A stretch of DNA of 35,721 bases from an uncultured bacterium (GTDB taxonomy: Bacteria; Bacillota_I; Bacilli_A; RFN20; CAG-826). Below, piece by piece: positions 26,119 to 34,262 of the stretch. A model generated the notes under the pieces. The model was not told the origin of the DNA. It was given only the letters and a program-made list of their open reading frames with translations, and did no database searches. The stretch lies in NCBI GenBank assembly GCA_949297275.1, contig CASFQR010000023.1, forward strand, positions 1 through 35,721. The letters run 5' to 3'. The position numbers and the translations under genes are program-made. The stretch's first letter is position 1. Every line of letters begins with the position of its first letter.

Positions 26119-26372
26119 TTCGCCAATTCCTCATAAGCTGTACGATTTTTTTCAATAAATTGCTTGGAGAGTTTTTCTACGGAACTATCTGTTGCCATTT
26201 GCATCTTAGTTCCTGTGCGCTTAATCTCAAAAGGAATACGTTGTTCCCGAACAGCTTGCTTCGCAAACATGGTAATGGCAGCGCTTAAAGAAAGTCCGAG
26301 ATCGCTAAACAATTCATCAGCTTGGGCTTTAAGCTCTTCATCCATGCGGATTGTAACATTAATGTTAGCCAT
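26115..26372 (-). CDS. RelB/DinJ-type antitoxin
   Basis: An 85-residue protein with an N-terminal ribbon-helix-helix DNA-binding part (MANINVTIRMDEELKAQADE, then LGLSLSAAITMFAKQAV) and a C-terminal toxin-neutralising tail. RelB/DinJ antitoxins usually pair with RelE/YafQ toxins; pairing with Doc is a mixed combination also seen in nature. AGGAGGTG lies 5 nt before the ATG at 26372; a longer frame from 26435 would run into the promoter. The antitoxin probably represses its own promoter. Confidence 0.92.
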   Translation of the reverse strand: MANINVTIRMDEELKAQADELFSDLGLSLSAAITMFAKQAVREQRIPFEIKRTGTKMQMATDSSVEKLSKQFIEKNRTAYEELAK

Positions 26373-26402
26373 AAAAACACCTCCTATTCGAATTACTTCT
26401 AC

Positions 26403-26431
26403 ATTATACAGCAAAACGAATGATTTAACAA
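26403..26431 (-). promoter_or_regulatory. Promoter of the antitoxin-toxin operon
   Basis: On the minus strand TTGTTA, a 17-bp spacer and TATAAT, the -10 preceded by TG. It lies about 30 bp upstream of the antitoxin ATG. Confidence 0.8.
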
Positions 26432-26663
26432 TCATATTACATAATAATTATATGTATTTTATTTGCAATGCAATGAATTTCAACAGCGGAAAGAGCAGAC
26501 ACCTTACTAATAAGTTAATAAGCATTTTGCACAAATTAATAAGCTTCGACAACTCATAATTGACATCCTTATCCATAATTAAAATCGAGATGCAGTGCTC
26601 GAGATTTTGAGTGTGTCATATTTCTTGCCGCTGAGGATACTACAAAAATCTTATACTACAGCC
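26432..26663. other. Gene-free AT-rich spacer
   Basis: No convincing gene. An imperfect hairpin with AAAATCGAG and CTCGAGATTTT arms is at 26581-26608. Confidence 0.5.
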
Positions 26664-27082
26664 TCATAGATAATCCGACCACACTTGGAACAATAGCATG
26701 AATTTCTTCGATACCATGTCCTTCACGTTTTCTATCAATAAATATTTAGGAAGTTCGTCATTTTCTTTTACTACTTCAAGCAATCTCTGAACTTTCCATA
26801 AAAGTGATGAATGGGTATTACTGCCTTTGTCAAATCCTTTCATTTTTCCTGCTAGAGAAATATCAGTGCAAGGAAATAATAGGTCCATAAATCAGTTTTT
26901 GGTAATCTTTCTATCTCTCTTATATCACCTAGATTGTTAGTCGGACCATTAAGTAACTCATTAGCTCTACTTGCGTATTTGTCGTTTTCACTAATCGCCA
27001 CTATTTCATGTTCTATATCAGTTCTTTTTAATGCTTCTCTTTGGCTTCCTATAGCCGCAAAAAGCTCTATAACCTTGTTCAT
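26664..27082 (-). pseudogene. Truncated, frameshifted C5-cytosine DNA methyltransferase
   Basis: The N-terminal part encodes MNKVIELFAAIGSQREALKR and NGPTNNLGDIREIERLPKTD, matching motifs I-III of cytosine-5 methyltransferases. A one-base loss near 26885 shifts the frame, after which FPCTDISLAGKMKGFDKGSN (motif IV with the catalytic Cys) and LIENVKDMV (motif VI, ENV) follow. The reading stops after SDYL, so the target-recognition domain and motifs VIII-X are absent. Motif I is FAAIGS where family members have FAGIGS. The gene is therefore dead three ways. AGAGGTG precedes its ATG. It is probably the rest of a restriction-modification system. Confidence 0.88.
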
Positions 27083-27153
27083 TTATAAACACCTCTCAAA
27101 ATCTTTAGAACTTCAAAAGGCATTTATTTCGATAAAGTTAAGATTTTGTATGG

Positions 27154-27426
27154 GGTATCATTTTTCTAGTAGAGAAACGTTTATTTAGTAGGATTTCATT
27201 TTTCTAGTAGAACCAATTTCTTAAAATCCGTTGGTTCAAATCAATTTTTCTCTACTAGCAAAACGCTGAAAATTAAAAAATGCCCGATTTCTCGAGCAAA
27301 TATCATTCACTTCGATTCCTTTACTTTGTATCAAAGTGATAGTTATAAGATGTCTTTGCGCTATCGCATTGATACAAAACGCGACCCCTACTAGCAAAAT
27401 GAAACCCTTACTAGATAAACGATACC
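27154..27426. mobile_element. 273-bp MITE-like element with GGTATC ends
   Basis: The left end starts GGTATCATTTTTCTAGTAG. The right end, read on the minus strand, starts GGTATCGTTTATCTAGTAA, matching 16 of 19 positions. CTAGTAG motifs recur at 27166, 27204, and inverted at 27252, 27388 and 27408. A hairpin GTATCAAAGTGATAG / CTATCGCATTGATAC is at 27328-27375. No transposase is encoded, so it looks like a non-autonomous element. A partial copy lies at 29461-29652 in the same orientation. It ends 11 bp from the kinase gene stop codon. Confidence 0.6.
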
Positions 27427-27436
27427 ATTTTCATTC

Positions 27437-27967
27437 TTAAATTATTTCTTCATCACCATTCCAGTACTTAATTCCCCAATTATCAAAATCCCATTTTGCA
27501 TCGTATAAATTGCATTCGTAATCAATGTAATAAATTAAGTTGTCCTTTTTATTAACGATAAAGTTTGTTGGGTAATAGTCAATATTAAGTCTTGCATTAT
27601 AAATATTAGGAAGCATGTCTCTCATTTGCTTAATATAAATCGTTATATCTTTTTTCGATTTAATTAAATCAGATAAGACTGGTCCTTCAATATATTCTTT
27701 AATGATTATTTCTTTATCTTTATCAACTGCAATTAATTTAGGAATTCTAATATCAGTTTTAAGAAGACGCTCATAGTCATATAATTCGGATTCGATTTTA
27801 TTACCAAATTGATAATAAGAACAAGGTTCATGATGGATTTGTTTTAATACATATTCTTGGTCATTATATTTTACTAAATATGAATATCCGCCTTTACCAT
27901 GCCCTAAAAGTTTTATAATTGTGTAATCTTTATTAAATATATTAACTAAATCATCGATATTTAACAT
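27437..27967 (-). CDS. Small protein-kinase-like phosphotransferase
   Basis: A 176-residue single-domain kinase fold. A glycine loop LGHGKGGYSYLV, lysine strand YVLKQI, hinge IIIKEYIEGPVL, catalytic loop NIDYYPTNFIV (D and N in the expected spacing, with N replacing the usual H) and metal-binding IDYE are all present, in the order of aminoglycoside/choline-kinase-like enzymes. It is much shorter than typical kinases because the C-lobe is reduced. An AAGGAG overlaps the end of the regulator gene; ATG 27967 is 1 nt after that stop. A role as protein kinase, small-molecule kinase or modulator of the regulator is open. Confidence 0.8.
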   Translation of the reverse strand: MLNIDDLVNIFNKDYTIIKLLGHGKGGYSYLVKYNDQEYVLKQIHHEPCSYYQFGNKIESELYDYERLLKTDIRIPKLIAVDKDKEIIIKEYIEGPVLSDLIKSKKDITIYIKQMRDMLPNIYNARLNIDYYPTNFIVNKKDNLIYYIDYECNLYDAKWDFDNWGIKYWNGDEEII

Positions 27968-27968
27968 A

Positions 27969-29318
27969 TTAACTCCTTGTTTTTTTAATAACTTCCCAAT
28001 ATCCGTATTGATTGCTGCCAACCCTTATTAGCATCTTTTTATCAACAAGTTTATCAGTAATTCTTTGAACAGTTCTTATCGTTTTGTTTATTTTCATAGC
28101 AATTTCTTTTCTAGTAATCTTTGGATTATTTTCTATTAAATCAAATACTTCTTGTTCAATTTTATTAAGTGAAGAAAAAGCAGTGACATTAGGAGTGACA
28201 AATGCAGTGACATTCGTTTTTCTGTTAAAAGTAAAATAAAAACCATAGGCAGTATTTTCGCTAGACCAACTAATATTCTTTTCAGAACATGAATCATTCA
28301 TTCTTTTGAAACCAGTTCCAGATTTTTCAACATCTTTACATCTATATAAAACATCTAAAATAATTGGGTTTCTTTTAATCGAGGAAAGATCCTTCTCAAT
28401 AAAATCATTTGGTGTTAATCCGTCAGGAAAAGAACCAGGATTAAATATTGTTAATTTATTTGGGTGAATATTTATTTCAATTTCTGGAGTTGGATTATAG
28501 ATTGCATGAGCAAAAGCGTTTATTAAAATTTCTCTTATTGCCCTTAGCGGAATTTCTGGAGTTTCTTTTCTAACTAAACCTATTTCAATATCCCAGTTAA
28601 TATGGTTAAGAATATAAATCATGCCTTCACGAATCAAATTATAAATATTTCCTTTAATCACTTTTAAATCAGTAAAAGTAATTTTACTATCTGTTGCAAA
28701 ACAAGCTAATTTAAGTGAGATATTTGCTTTTTTTCCAAAAAGAATATTTGCGGCGTTATTTATAACTCCATTGTGAAATAAATCTAAAATTGTTAACAAT
28801 TGCTCTTTATCATATTTATCAAGTGCAAGTCTTCCACAATTAACAGCTTCGCCATAATATTCTTTTAAAGCATCATCATCGATATCTTCAATCGCAATGG
28901 ATGATTTTTCTTTTTCCCAACTATTTGAATAATCCTCCTCTTTGATTAATTTTATAAGTTCATTTCTTGTCATATGTCTATTTTGAGTTCCAACTCGAAT
29001 TAAAAACCTGCCAAAAGCAGAATAGGGTCTATGATTCCCATAGAAAGAAACTTCTATAATTTCTTTGCTTTCATATACAATTCGTTCAACTGTCGGAATA
29101 ATTCTTGGTTCGATATCTCTTAAGATTGAATCAGTAAGATTTCTAATAGTCGAGTCTGAAATTACTTGTCCCTTCAATTCACCATTATCGAAAACTCCAA
29201 ATAATACTTTTCCATAGCCATGCTTATTCAAAATTGCGCCAATCGATTCAATCGCTTGATGCAATTCAGAAGTTGATTCTTTAAATTCTAAGATTTCACT
29301 TTCTTTGCCAAAATTCAT
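27969..29318 (-). CDS. AlbA_2 / GHKL 'RecG-like' transcriptional regulator
   Basis: A 449-residue protein. N-terminal AlbA_2 (DUF4325-like Schlafen-type) domain: ESEILEFKESTSELHQAIES and KVLFGVFDNGELKGQ. Central region leads to a GHKL-like ATPase fold with AIREILINAFAHAIY (N-box) and GTGFKRM. Then a repetitive linker NVTAFVTPNVTAF (369-381) and a C-terminal winged helix (383-449, ITRKEIAMKINKTIRTVQRI). Often misnamed ATP-dependent helicase RecG-like; no helicase motifs are present. AGGAGG lies 6 nt before ATG 29318; the longer frame to 29468 lacks an SD. It is followed directly by the kinase gene. Triple GTGACA repeats lie both upstream and inside the linker-coding DNA. Confidence 0.88.
   Translation of the reverse strand: MNFGKESEILEFKESTSELHQAIESIGAILNKHGYGKVLFGVFDNGELKGQVISDSTIRNLTDSILRDIEPRIIPTVERIVYESKEIIEVSFYGNHRPYSAFGRFLIRVGTQNRHMTRNELIKLIKEEDYSNSWEKEKSSIAIEDIDDDALKEYYGEAVNCGRLALDKYDKEQLLTILDLFHNGVINNAANILFGKKANISLKLACFATDSKITFTDLKVIKGNIYNLIREGMIYILNHINWDIEIGLVRKETPEIPLRAIREILINAFAHAIYNPTPEIEINIHPNKLTIFNPGSFPDGLTPNDFIEKDLSSIKRNPIILDVLYRCKDVEKSGTGFKRMNDSCSEKNISWSSENTAYGFYFTFNRKTNVTAFVTPNVTAFSSLNKIEQEVFDLIENNPKITRKEIAMKINKTIRTVQRITDKLVDKKMLIRVGSNQYGYWEVIKKTRS
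28183..28214 (+). repeat. In-gene copy of the GTGACA iteron array
   Basis: GTGACA at 28183, 28195 and 28207, exactly 12 bp apart. The 32-bp unit is the perfect reverse complement of the one at 29347-29378. It encodes the linker NVTAFVTPNVTAF of the regulator on the minus strand; 12 bp equals four codons, which explains the four-residue peptide repeat. Confidence 0.9.
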
Positions 29319-29346
29319 TCTGCATCCTCCTAGGAATATTGTAACA

Positions 29347-29378
29347 AATGTCACTGCATTTGTCACTCCTAATGTCAC
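29347..29378 (-). promoter_or_regulatory. Upstream GTGACA iteron array of the regulator gene
   Basis: On the minus strand GTGACA three times with 12-bp spacing (plus-strand TGTCAC at 29349, 29361 and 29373), with weaker neighbours TGTAAC (29340) and TATCAC (29387). It lies between 29 and 60 bp upstream of the ATG, downstream of a possible minus-strand TATAGT near 29397-29402, so binding would block transcription. Likely the operator of the winged-helix regulator (inference). Confidence 0.65.
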
Positions 29379-29460
29379 CGCATTTTTATCACCGAAACTA
29401 TAATTATTTTTGCTCAAATAGTAATTGTTGTAAGAATATATAAAGATGACAATAAATAAA

Positions 29461-29652
29461 GGTATCATTTTTCTAGTAGAGAAACGTTTATTTAGTAGGC
29501 TTTCATTTTTCTAGTGGAAACAAAATTTAAAAATCCGTCGGTTTGAACCAGTTTTTATCTACTAGCAAAACGCTCAAAATTAAAAAATGCTCGATTTCTC
29601 GAGCAAATATATTTATCTTGACACCATTTGTTTGTATCATAGCGATAGTTTA
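29461..29652. repeat. Partial second copy of the 27154 element
   Basis: Starts GGTATCATTTTTCTAGTAGA, matches 27154-27345 over most of its length in the same orientation, and keeps the GTATCATAGCGATAG left hairpin arm. The right end is missing: the copy stops where tRNA-Leu begins (encoded CCA at 29658-29660). Confidence 0.85.
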
Positions 29653-29657
29653 AAGTG

Positions 29658-29741
29658 TGGTGGGGATAACAAGACTTGAACTTGCACGAATTTCTTCACT
29701 GGATTCTAAGTCCAGCGCGTCTGCCATTCCGCCATATCCCC
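29658..29741 (-). tRNA. tRNA-Leu(TAG)
   Basis: Class II tRNA with a long variable arm. Acceptor GGGGATA pairs with TATCCCC, the D-arm contains GGCGGAATGGCAGACGC, and the anticodon loop CTTAGAA gives TAG (plus-strand 29706-29708). The T-arm contains AGTTCAAGTCT, and CCA is encoded. Confidence 0.95.
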
Positions 29742-29750
29742 GTTAAAAAA

Positions 29751-29825
<75 letters not shown>

Positions 29826-29894
29826 ACGCTTTATTATTTAACTACAAAGTTTATCGTTTTTCCATATAAAAATAATTTTTAGAAGTTTTTGTTT

Positions 29895-29900
29895 TATAAT
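29895..29900 (+). promoter_or_regulatory. -10 element of the metallophosphoesterase gene
   Basis: TATAAT ends 11 nt before ATG 29912; no SD in between. Confidence 0.45.
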
Positions 29901-29911
29901 AAAGATGTTCG

Positions 29912-30757
29912 ATGAAAAAACTTTTATACATTATTAGCGTTCTTCTTATTTTACTTGGTGTGTCTGGTTTTATTATTATTGGGAATAATGATCCTTCCTT
30001 ATATGTCAATAATTACGAGATTATTAACCCTAAATTTCCTCAAGAAATGGGTGAATTAAAAATAGCTCAACTGAGCGATTATCATTCACATGGTTTAAGG
30101 TATGAAGATGATAACTTAATCGATGTAATTTTAGAAAATAACCCCGATATTATTTGCTTAACAGGCGATTTTATTGATGATGGCACAACTAAAAGTGATC
30201 TCAATGATATTCAGATCTTATTTGAAGCTATGAAAGAATTTCCTGTCTTTTTAATTAATGGTAATCATGAATATGACGCTAGAGGGCAAGAAGAATACTA
30301 TTCGCTTATTGCTAAATATGAAAATATTCACTTTTTAAGAAACGAAATCATGCGATTATATTCTCGCTCGAATCAATCTTATATTAATATCATCGGGATG
30401 GATGATGCTGCTTTTTATGGTGGTTTAAAACAAGAAGAATATGCTTTATTAGCGATTCAAGAGATTGATGATGCTCTTTTTAATCCAAGTGAATTCAATC
30501 TCTTTTTAGCACATAATCCCGATACTTTTGATGTATATTCCCAATATGCCTCTTTACAACTTAGCGGTCATACGCATGGTGGTCAAATTAATTTTATTTT
30601 CAATAACTATTTATATAAATATCGTAGTGGTCTTTACCAAAAAGATAATGCAACTTTACTAGTTTCGGAAGGTTTAGGAACTTCGACCTATTTGCCAATT
30701 CGAGCTGGAACGCGTCTAGAAGTTAATTTCATTACTTTAAAAAATAACAACGAATAG
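29912..30757 (+). CDS. Membrane-anchored metallophosphoesterase (YkuE/YaeI-like)
   Basis: A 281-residue protein with an N-terminal TM or uncleaved signal (5-24) and a calcineurin-like phosphoesterase domain. Metal ligands are seen in LSDYHSH (D56, H58), GDFIDDG (D86), GNHEYD (117-122), LAHNPD (199-204) and GHTHGGQ (219-225). The first motif has SDYHSH in place of the common SDLHxG, a minor variation. The active site probably faces outside. The substrate is unknown (phospholipid or nucleotide esters in relatives). First gene of a plus-strand run toward envelope genes. Confidence 0.88.
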   Translation: MKKLLYIISVLLILLGVSGFIIIGNNDPSLYVNNYEIINPKFPQEMGELKIAQLSDYHSHGLRYEDDNLIDVILENNPDIICLTGDFIDDGTTKSDLNDIQILFEAMKEFPVFLINGNHEYDARGQEEYYSLIAKYENIHFLRNEIMRLYSRSNQSYINIIGMDDAAFYGGLKQEEYALLAIQEIDDALFNPSEFNLFLAHNPDTFDVYSQYASLQLSGHTHGGQINFIFNNYLYKYRSGLYQKDNATLLVSEGLGTSTYLPIRAGTRLEVNFITLKNNNE

Positions 30758-30801
30758 TATTATTTTTATTTATCTATGATAAAATAAAGCGCGTAAAAAT
30801 T

Positions 30802-32328
30802 ATGACGAATAAAATTAAAGAAGATCTCAAGATGGAAAAAACTTCTGTTGAAGATATTTCTACTCTGAAAATCGAAGAACCAAATAAAGATGAGAAGAAA
30901 AAGAATAAAATTTCTTCAAAAGCTAAACATATTATCTATATTGTTGTTTTACTTGTTGTTACTGCTTTAGCGTTATTCTTATCTTTATATCAAGATTTTG
31001 ATGGTATCATGAACGCCATTTTATCCGCTGACTGGCGGATTCTTTTGCTTATTGTTGCATTGTTAGCTTTATATTACTCAATTGATGGTTTAATTATCTT
31101 TATCTTTGTTAGACTATATACCCGTAAATACAAATTTCATCAATCGGTTGCAGTATCGATGGTCGGAGCTTTTTATAGTTCAGTTACCCCTGGTAGTAGT
31201 GGCGGTCAAATCATGCAAATTTATACGATGAATAAGCAAGGCGTTGAAGCATCGCATGGCGCTTCAATTATGATTATGTCTTATATTGTTTATCAAAGTG
31301 CTTTAATTATTTTAGGGGCAGTCGCCGTCATCTTTAAGTGGGACTTAATTATGTCGATGGGTGATATTAATATCTTCGGTTTATCAATCCCTATCGTGCC
31401 ATTAACAGTCTTTGGTTTCGTTATAAATATCATGGTTATTTTAATTTTGTTTGCCATGTCTTATTCGCATAAATTCCATAATTTTATCCTCAATCAATGC
31501 ATTACTTTTTTAGGCAAAATTAAAATATTAAAGAAGCCTGATGAAACTAGAGAATTCTTAAGGGTACAAGTTGAAAACTTTAAAATTGAACTTCGTCGTT
31601 TAATCTCTAATATTCCTGTTTTTATTTTAGTTTTCTTATTGCATCTCTTTAATCTAATTTTAAAATTCTCTTTACCATTTTTTGTTGGTATTGCCTTAAA
31701 TGCTTATGGTCCGCGAATTGACGGGAATGGTTTATTAGTCCTCAATGAACTAGGACAAGCCGTTTATTCCACCGGCCAATTAAATGTTAATAGTTTCTTT
31801 GAAGCAACCTTTTTAAGTGCCTACCACCAAATGACAACTGGTTTATTGCCGCTTCCAGGCAGTGCGGGAGTCAGTGAATATTTCTTTAATACTTGCTTTG
31901 CTAATTATTTTACTAGTTTACAAATGGCGACTGCTGCCCAAATTATTTGGCGATTTATGACCTTCCACATTATTTTATTAGTGTCTGGTATTATCGCCGC
32001 GACATATCGATCTTCACCTAAAGGTCAAATTGAAAAAGCTAGCCGTAAAACCTTTGTTACTTTGCAATTCCAAACTTATGAACTAAGAAAAGCCACCAGT
32101 GATTCTTTATATCACACTGCTCAATTATCTAGGAAAGAAATTCAAAGTCGTTTGAAGGCCTTAGGCAAAAAGAAAAAAGAAAAAAATAATTCAACTTCTA
32201 AAACAAAAACCCCGCAAAAACCAATTAAAAAAACTTCTTCTAAAAATATTAAACCAAAGAAAGAAGCGCAGGTTGAAACTAAGGTAGAAGATAATACTGA
32301 ATACGATTCGCTTAAATTAGGAGATTAA
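30802..32328 (+). CDS. YbhN/UPF0104 (LPG-synthase TM-like) membrane protein
   Basis: A 508-residue integral membrane protein with about eight TM helices, of the flippase-like family (lysylphosphatidylglycerol synthetase TM region). The conserved TPGSSGGQIMQIYTMNKQGV and LLPLPGSAGVSEYFF are characteristic. A lysine-rich, low-complexity tail (about 445-500, KKKEKNN and KPIKKTSSK) follows. It lacks the MprF catalytic aminoacyl-transferase domain. It is separated by 1 bp from a diacylglycerol glycosyltransferase gene, suggesting glycolipid handling. Confidence 0.88.
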   Translation: MTNKIKEDLKMEKTSVEDISTLKIEEPNKDEKKKNKISSKAKHIIYIVVLLVVTALALFLSLYQDFDGIMNAILSADWRILLLIVALLALYYSIDGLIIFIFVRLYTRKYKFHQSVAVSMVGAFYSSVTPGSSGGQIMQIYTMNKQGVEASHGASIMIMSYIVYQSALIILGAVAVIFKWDLIMSMGDINIFGLSIPIVPLTVFGFVINIMVILILFAMSYSHKFHNFILNQCITFLGKIKILKKPDETREFLRVQVENFKIELRRLISNIPVFILVFLLHLFNLILKFSLPFFVGIALNAYGPRIDGNGLLVLNELGQAVYSTGQLNVNSFFEATFLSAYHQMTTGLLPLPGSAGVSEYFFNTCFANYFTSLQMATAAQIIWRFMTFHIILLVSGIIAATYRSSPKGQIEKASRKTFVTLQFQTYELRKATSDSLYHTAQLSRKEIQSRLKALGKKKKEKNNSTSKTKTPQKPIKKTSSKNIKPKKEAQVETKVEDNTEYDSLKLGD

Positions 32329-32329
32329 T

Positions 32330-33505
32330 ATGCGAGTTGCAATTTTTACGGAAACTTATCCACCAGAAATTAATGGTGTAGCAACTTCGTCTTTTACTTT
32401 AAAAACGATTTTAAAAAGGCATGGTCATGATGTTTTAGTGATTACTACTAATCCCTATACCAAGAAGATTATGCTAGAAGATGATGTTTTAAGAATCCCG
32501 GGCTTAGAATTAAAAAAGATTTATAATTATCGCTTTGCTAATATCTTAACCCATAATATTTCTAAATATATCTATACTTTCGCCCCCGATATTATTCATG
32601 TTCAACAAGAAGCCGCGATTGGGGTTTTAGGAAGAATCTACGCTAGAAGGATGCATAAGCCACTCGTCTATACTTATCATACAATGTATGAAGATTATTC
32701 CTATTATATTACTAAAGGCCACTTTGACCGGATTGTGCGTTCAATTTTACGAAAATTTACTAAATCACAAGTGGAAAATGCCACTGAATTTATTTCTCCT
32801 TCTTTAAAAACCCAAGATTATATTCGTCTAGTCGGTGCGGACGATTATATTAATATCATTCCTACCGGCATTGATTTTTCCAAATTTAACCCGACAAATG
32901 TTTCAAAGAAAAGGGTCAATGAAATCCGCAAGAAATTTGGGATTAAGGATGATGATTTTGTTTTATTATCCTTAGGGAGAATAGCAAAAGAAAAATCGGT
33001 TGATATGATTATTAATGGCGTTTATGAATATCATAAAAATTATCCTAATGTCAAAATTAAATTATTAATTGTTGGTAAAGGTCCAGGGGTCAGTGAATTA
33101 CAAAAATTAGTAAATGAATTAAAGGCGAATGATTACATCATATTTTGTGGGCCTAGTGATCCAAGTGAAGTGCAATTTTTCTATAACGCAGCGAATGTCT
33201 TTGTCAGTGCCTCCGTTACGGAAACCCAAGGATTAACTTATATGGAAGCAATGGGTTCGCGCCTCTATGTTTTAGCCCGTTATGATTTTAATTTATTAGA
33301 TGTCATTCAAGAAGAAAAGACTGGCTTTTATTTTGAAAGTAACGATGAATTTGTAACTAAATTAGAAAAAATAAGACAATTACTTCTAAGCCATAATGAA
33401 GATGTTTTAGATAACGCCATTAAAGGGATTGATCGCTATTCGATTGAAACATTTTACCTTAATATCATGGAGGTTTATCGTCGTGCCATTAAGAAAAATT
33501 GGTAG
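32330..33505 (+). CDS. GT4 glycosyltransferase (diacylglycerol glucosyltransferase type)
   Basis: A 391-residue GT-B enzyme. N-terminal TETYPPEINGVATSS and PDIIHVQQEAAIGVLGRIYA, followed by YTYHTMYEDYSYY, are signatures of 1,2-diacylglycerol 3-glucosyltransferase (alMGS/UgtP-alternative group). C-terminal donor site: LSLGRIAKEKS and ETQGLTYMEAMGS. The usual product is monoglucosyl-diacylglycerol, a membrane lipid and lipoteichoic-acid anchor precursor. It overlaps the recX start by 23 bp. Confidence 0.87.
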   Translation: MRVAIFTETYPPEINGVATSSFTLKTILKRHGHDVLVITTNPYTKKIMLEDDVLRIPGLELKKIYNYRFANILTHNISKYIYTFAPDIIHVQQEAAIGVLGRIYARRMHKPLVYTYHTMYEDYSYYITKGHFDRIVRSILRKFTKSQVENATEFISPSLKTQDYIRLVGADDYINIIPTGIDFSKFNPTNVSKKRVNEIRKKFGIKDDDFVLLSLGRIAKEKSVDMIINGVYEYHKNYPNVKIKLLIVGKGPGVSELQKLVNELKANDYIIFCGPSDPSEVQFFYNAANVFVSASVTETQGLTYMEAMGSRLYVLARYDFNLLDVIQEEKTGFYFESNDEFVTKLEKIRQLLLSHNEDVLDNAIKGIDRYSIETFYLNIMEVYRRAIKKNW

Positions 33506-34262
33506 AATCCAATACGGCAAAAAGAAGATTGTTTTACATTTTACTAATGGGGAAAAAATAGCTCTTCATCCCGATGTTTATGTTGAAAAATCTTTTTATC
33601 TAAATAAAGAAATATCCGAAGATGAATATCAAAATCTTTTAGCTAATAATGCTTTAATCAAAGATTTTATGTACGCTAAAAATTATTGTTTAAACCACAA
33701 TATCTCTTATGATAAATTTTTATTTAAATTAATGGAAAGAGGCTTAGATAAGAAAGTTTCTCAAGCGATCATCGAACAATTAATTGCCTATCATCTTTAT
33801 GATGAAAAAGATCATCTAAATGATTTAATGGATTCTTATAATTTAAATAATAAAGGCTATCACTATATTATTAATAATTTAGTGACGAAAGGTTTTTCAG
33901 ACGCCTTAATTAAAACAATTATTTATGATGAAGATTTAGAATTAAGCAAAATAAATAATCTTTTACCTTTGTTGATTAAAAAATATCGCTATGATAACAA
34001 TCAAAAATTATCTGAACATTTAAGGCAATCTTTATTGCGACAAGGTTTTAAATTAGATGTAATTAAACGCGCTTTAAATCATCTTCCTAGCAATCAGCGA
34101 CAAGATATCTTAATTTCTTTAAAGAAAGATTATCAAAAAGCTTTAAGGTTATATAGTAAAAAGTTTTCTCATCAAGCCCTCAAAGAAAAAGTGCTAAAAT
34201 ATTTAATGTTAAAAGGTTATTCTTATTTAGATATTATGGAGGTTATAAATGCAATTGATTAA
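33483..34262 (+). CDS. recX: Regulatory protein RecX
   Basis: A 259-residue protein made of repeated three-helix RecX motifs; it restrains RecA filaments. Motif traces are YAKNYCLNHNISYDKFLFKL, RGLDKKVSQAIIEQL and the repeat RQGFKLDVIKRAL near the end. A GTG start at 33483 is chosen: GGAGG at 33469-33473 is 9 nt upstream; the upstream in-frame ATG (33429) lies deep inside the glycosyltransferase gene. It overlaps yhaM by 14 bp. Confidence 0.85.
   Translation: MPLRKIGRIQYGKKKIVLHFTNGEKIALHPDVYVEKSFYLNKEISEDEYQNLLANNALIKDFMYAKNYCLNHNISYDKFLFKLMERGLDKKVSQAIIEQLIAYHLYDEKDHLNDLMDSYNLNNKGYHYIINNLVTKGFSDALIKTIIYDEDLELSKINNLLPLLIKKYRYDNNQKLSEHLRQSLLRQGFKLDVIKRALNHLPSNQRQDILISLKKDYQKALRLYSKKFSHQALKEKVLKYLMLKGYSYLDIMEVINAID

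Noticed and set aside
27969-29318. RecG helicase
   Set aside because: No Walker A/B or helicase motifs; the domain order is AlbA_2, GHKL-like and winged helix.
29319-29468. 50-residue N-terminal extension of the AlbA_2 regulator
   Set aside because: It runs through the iteron array, lacks an SD, and the strong AGGAGG fits the ATG at 29318, where family homology begins.
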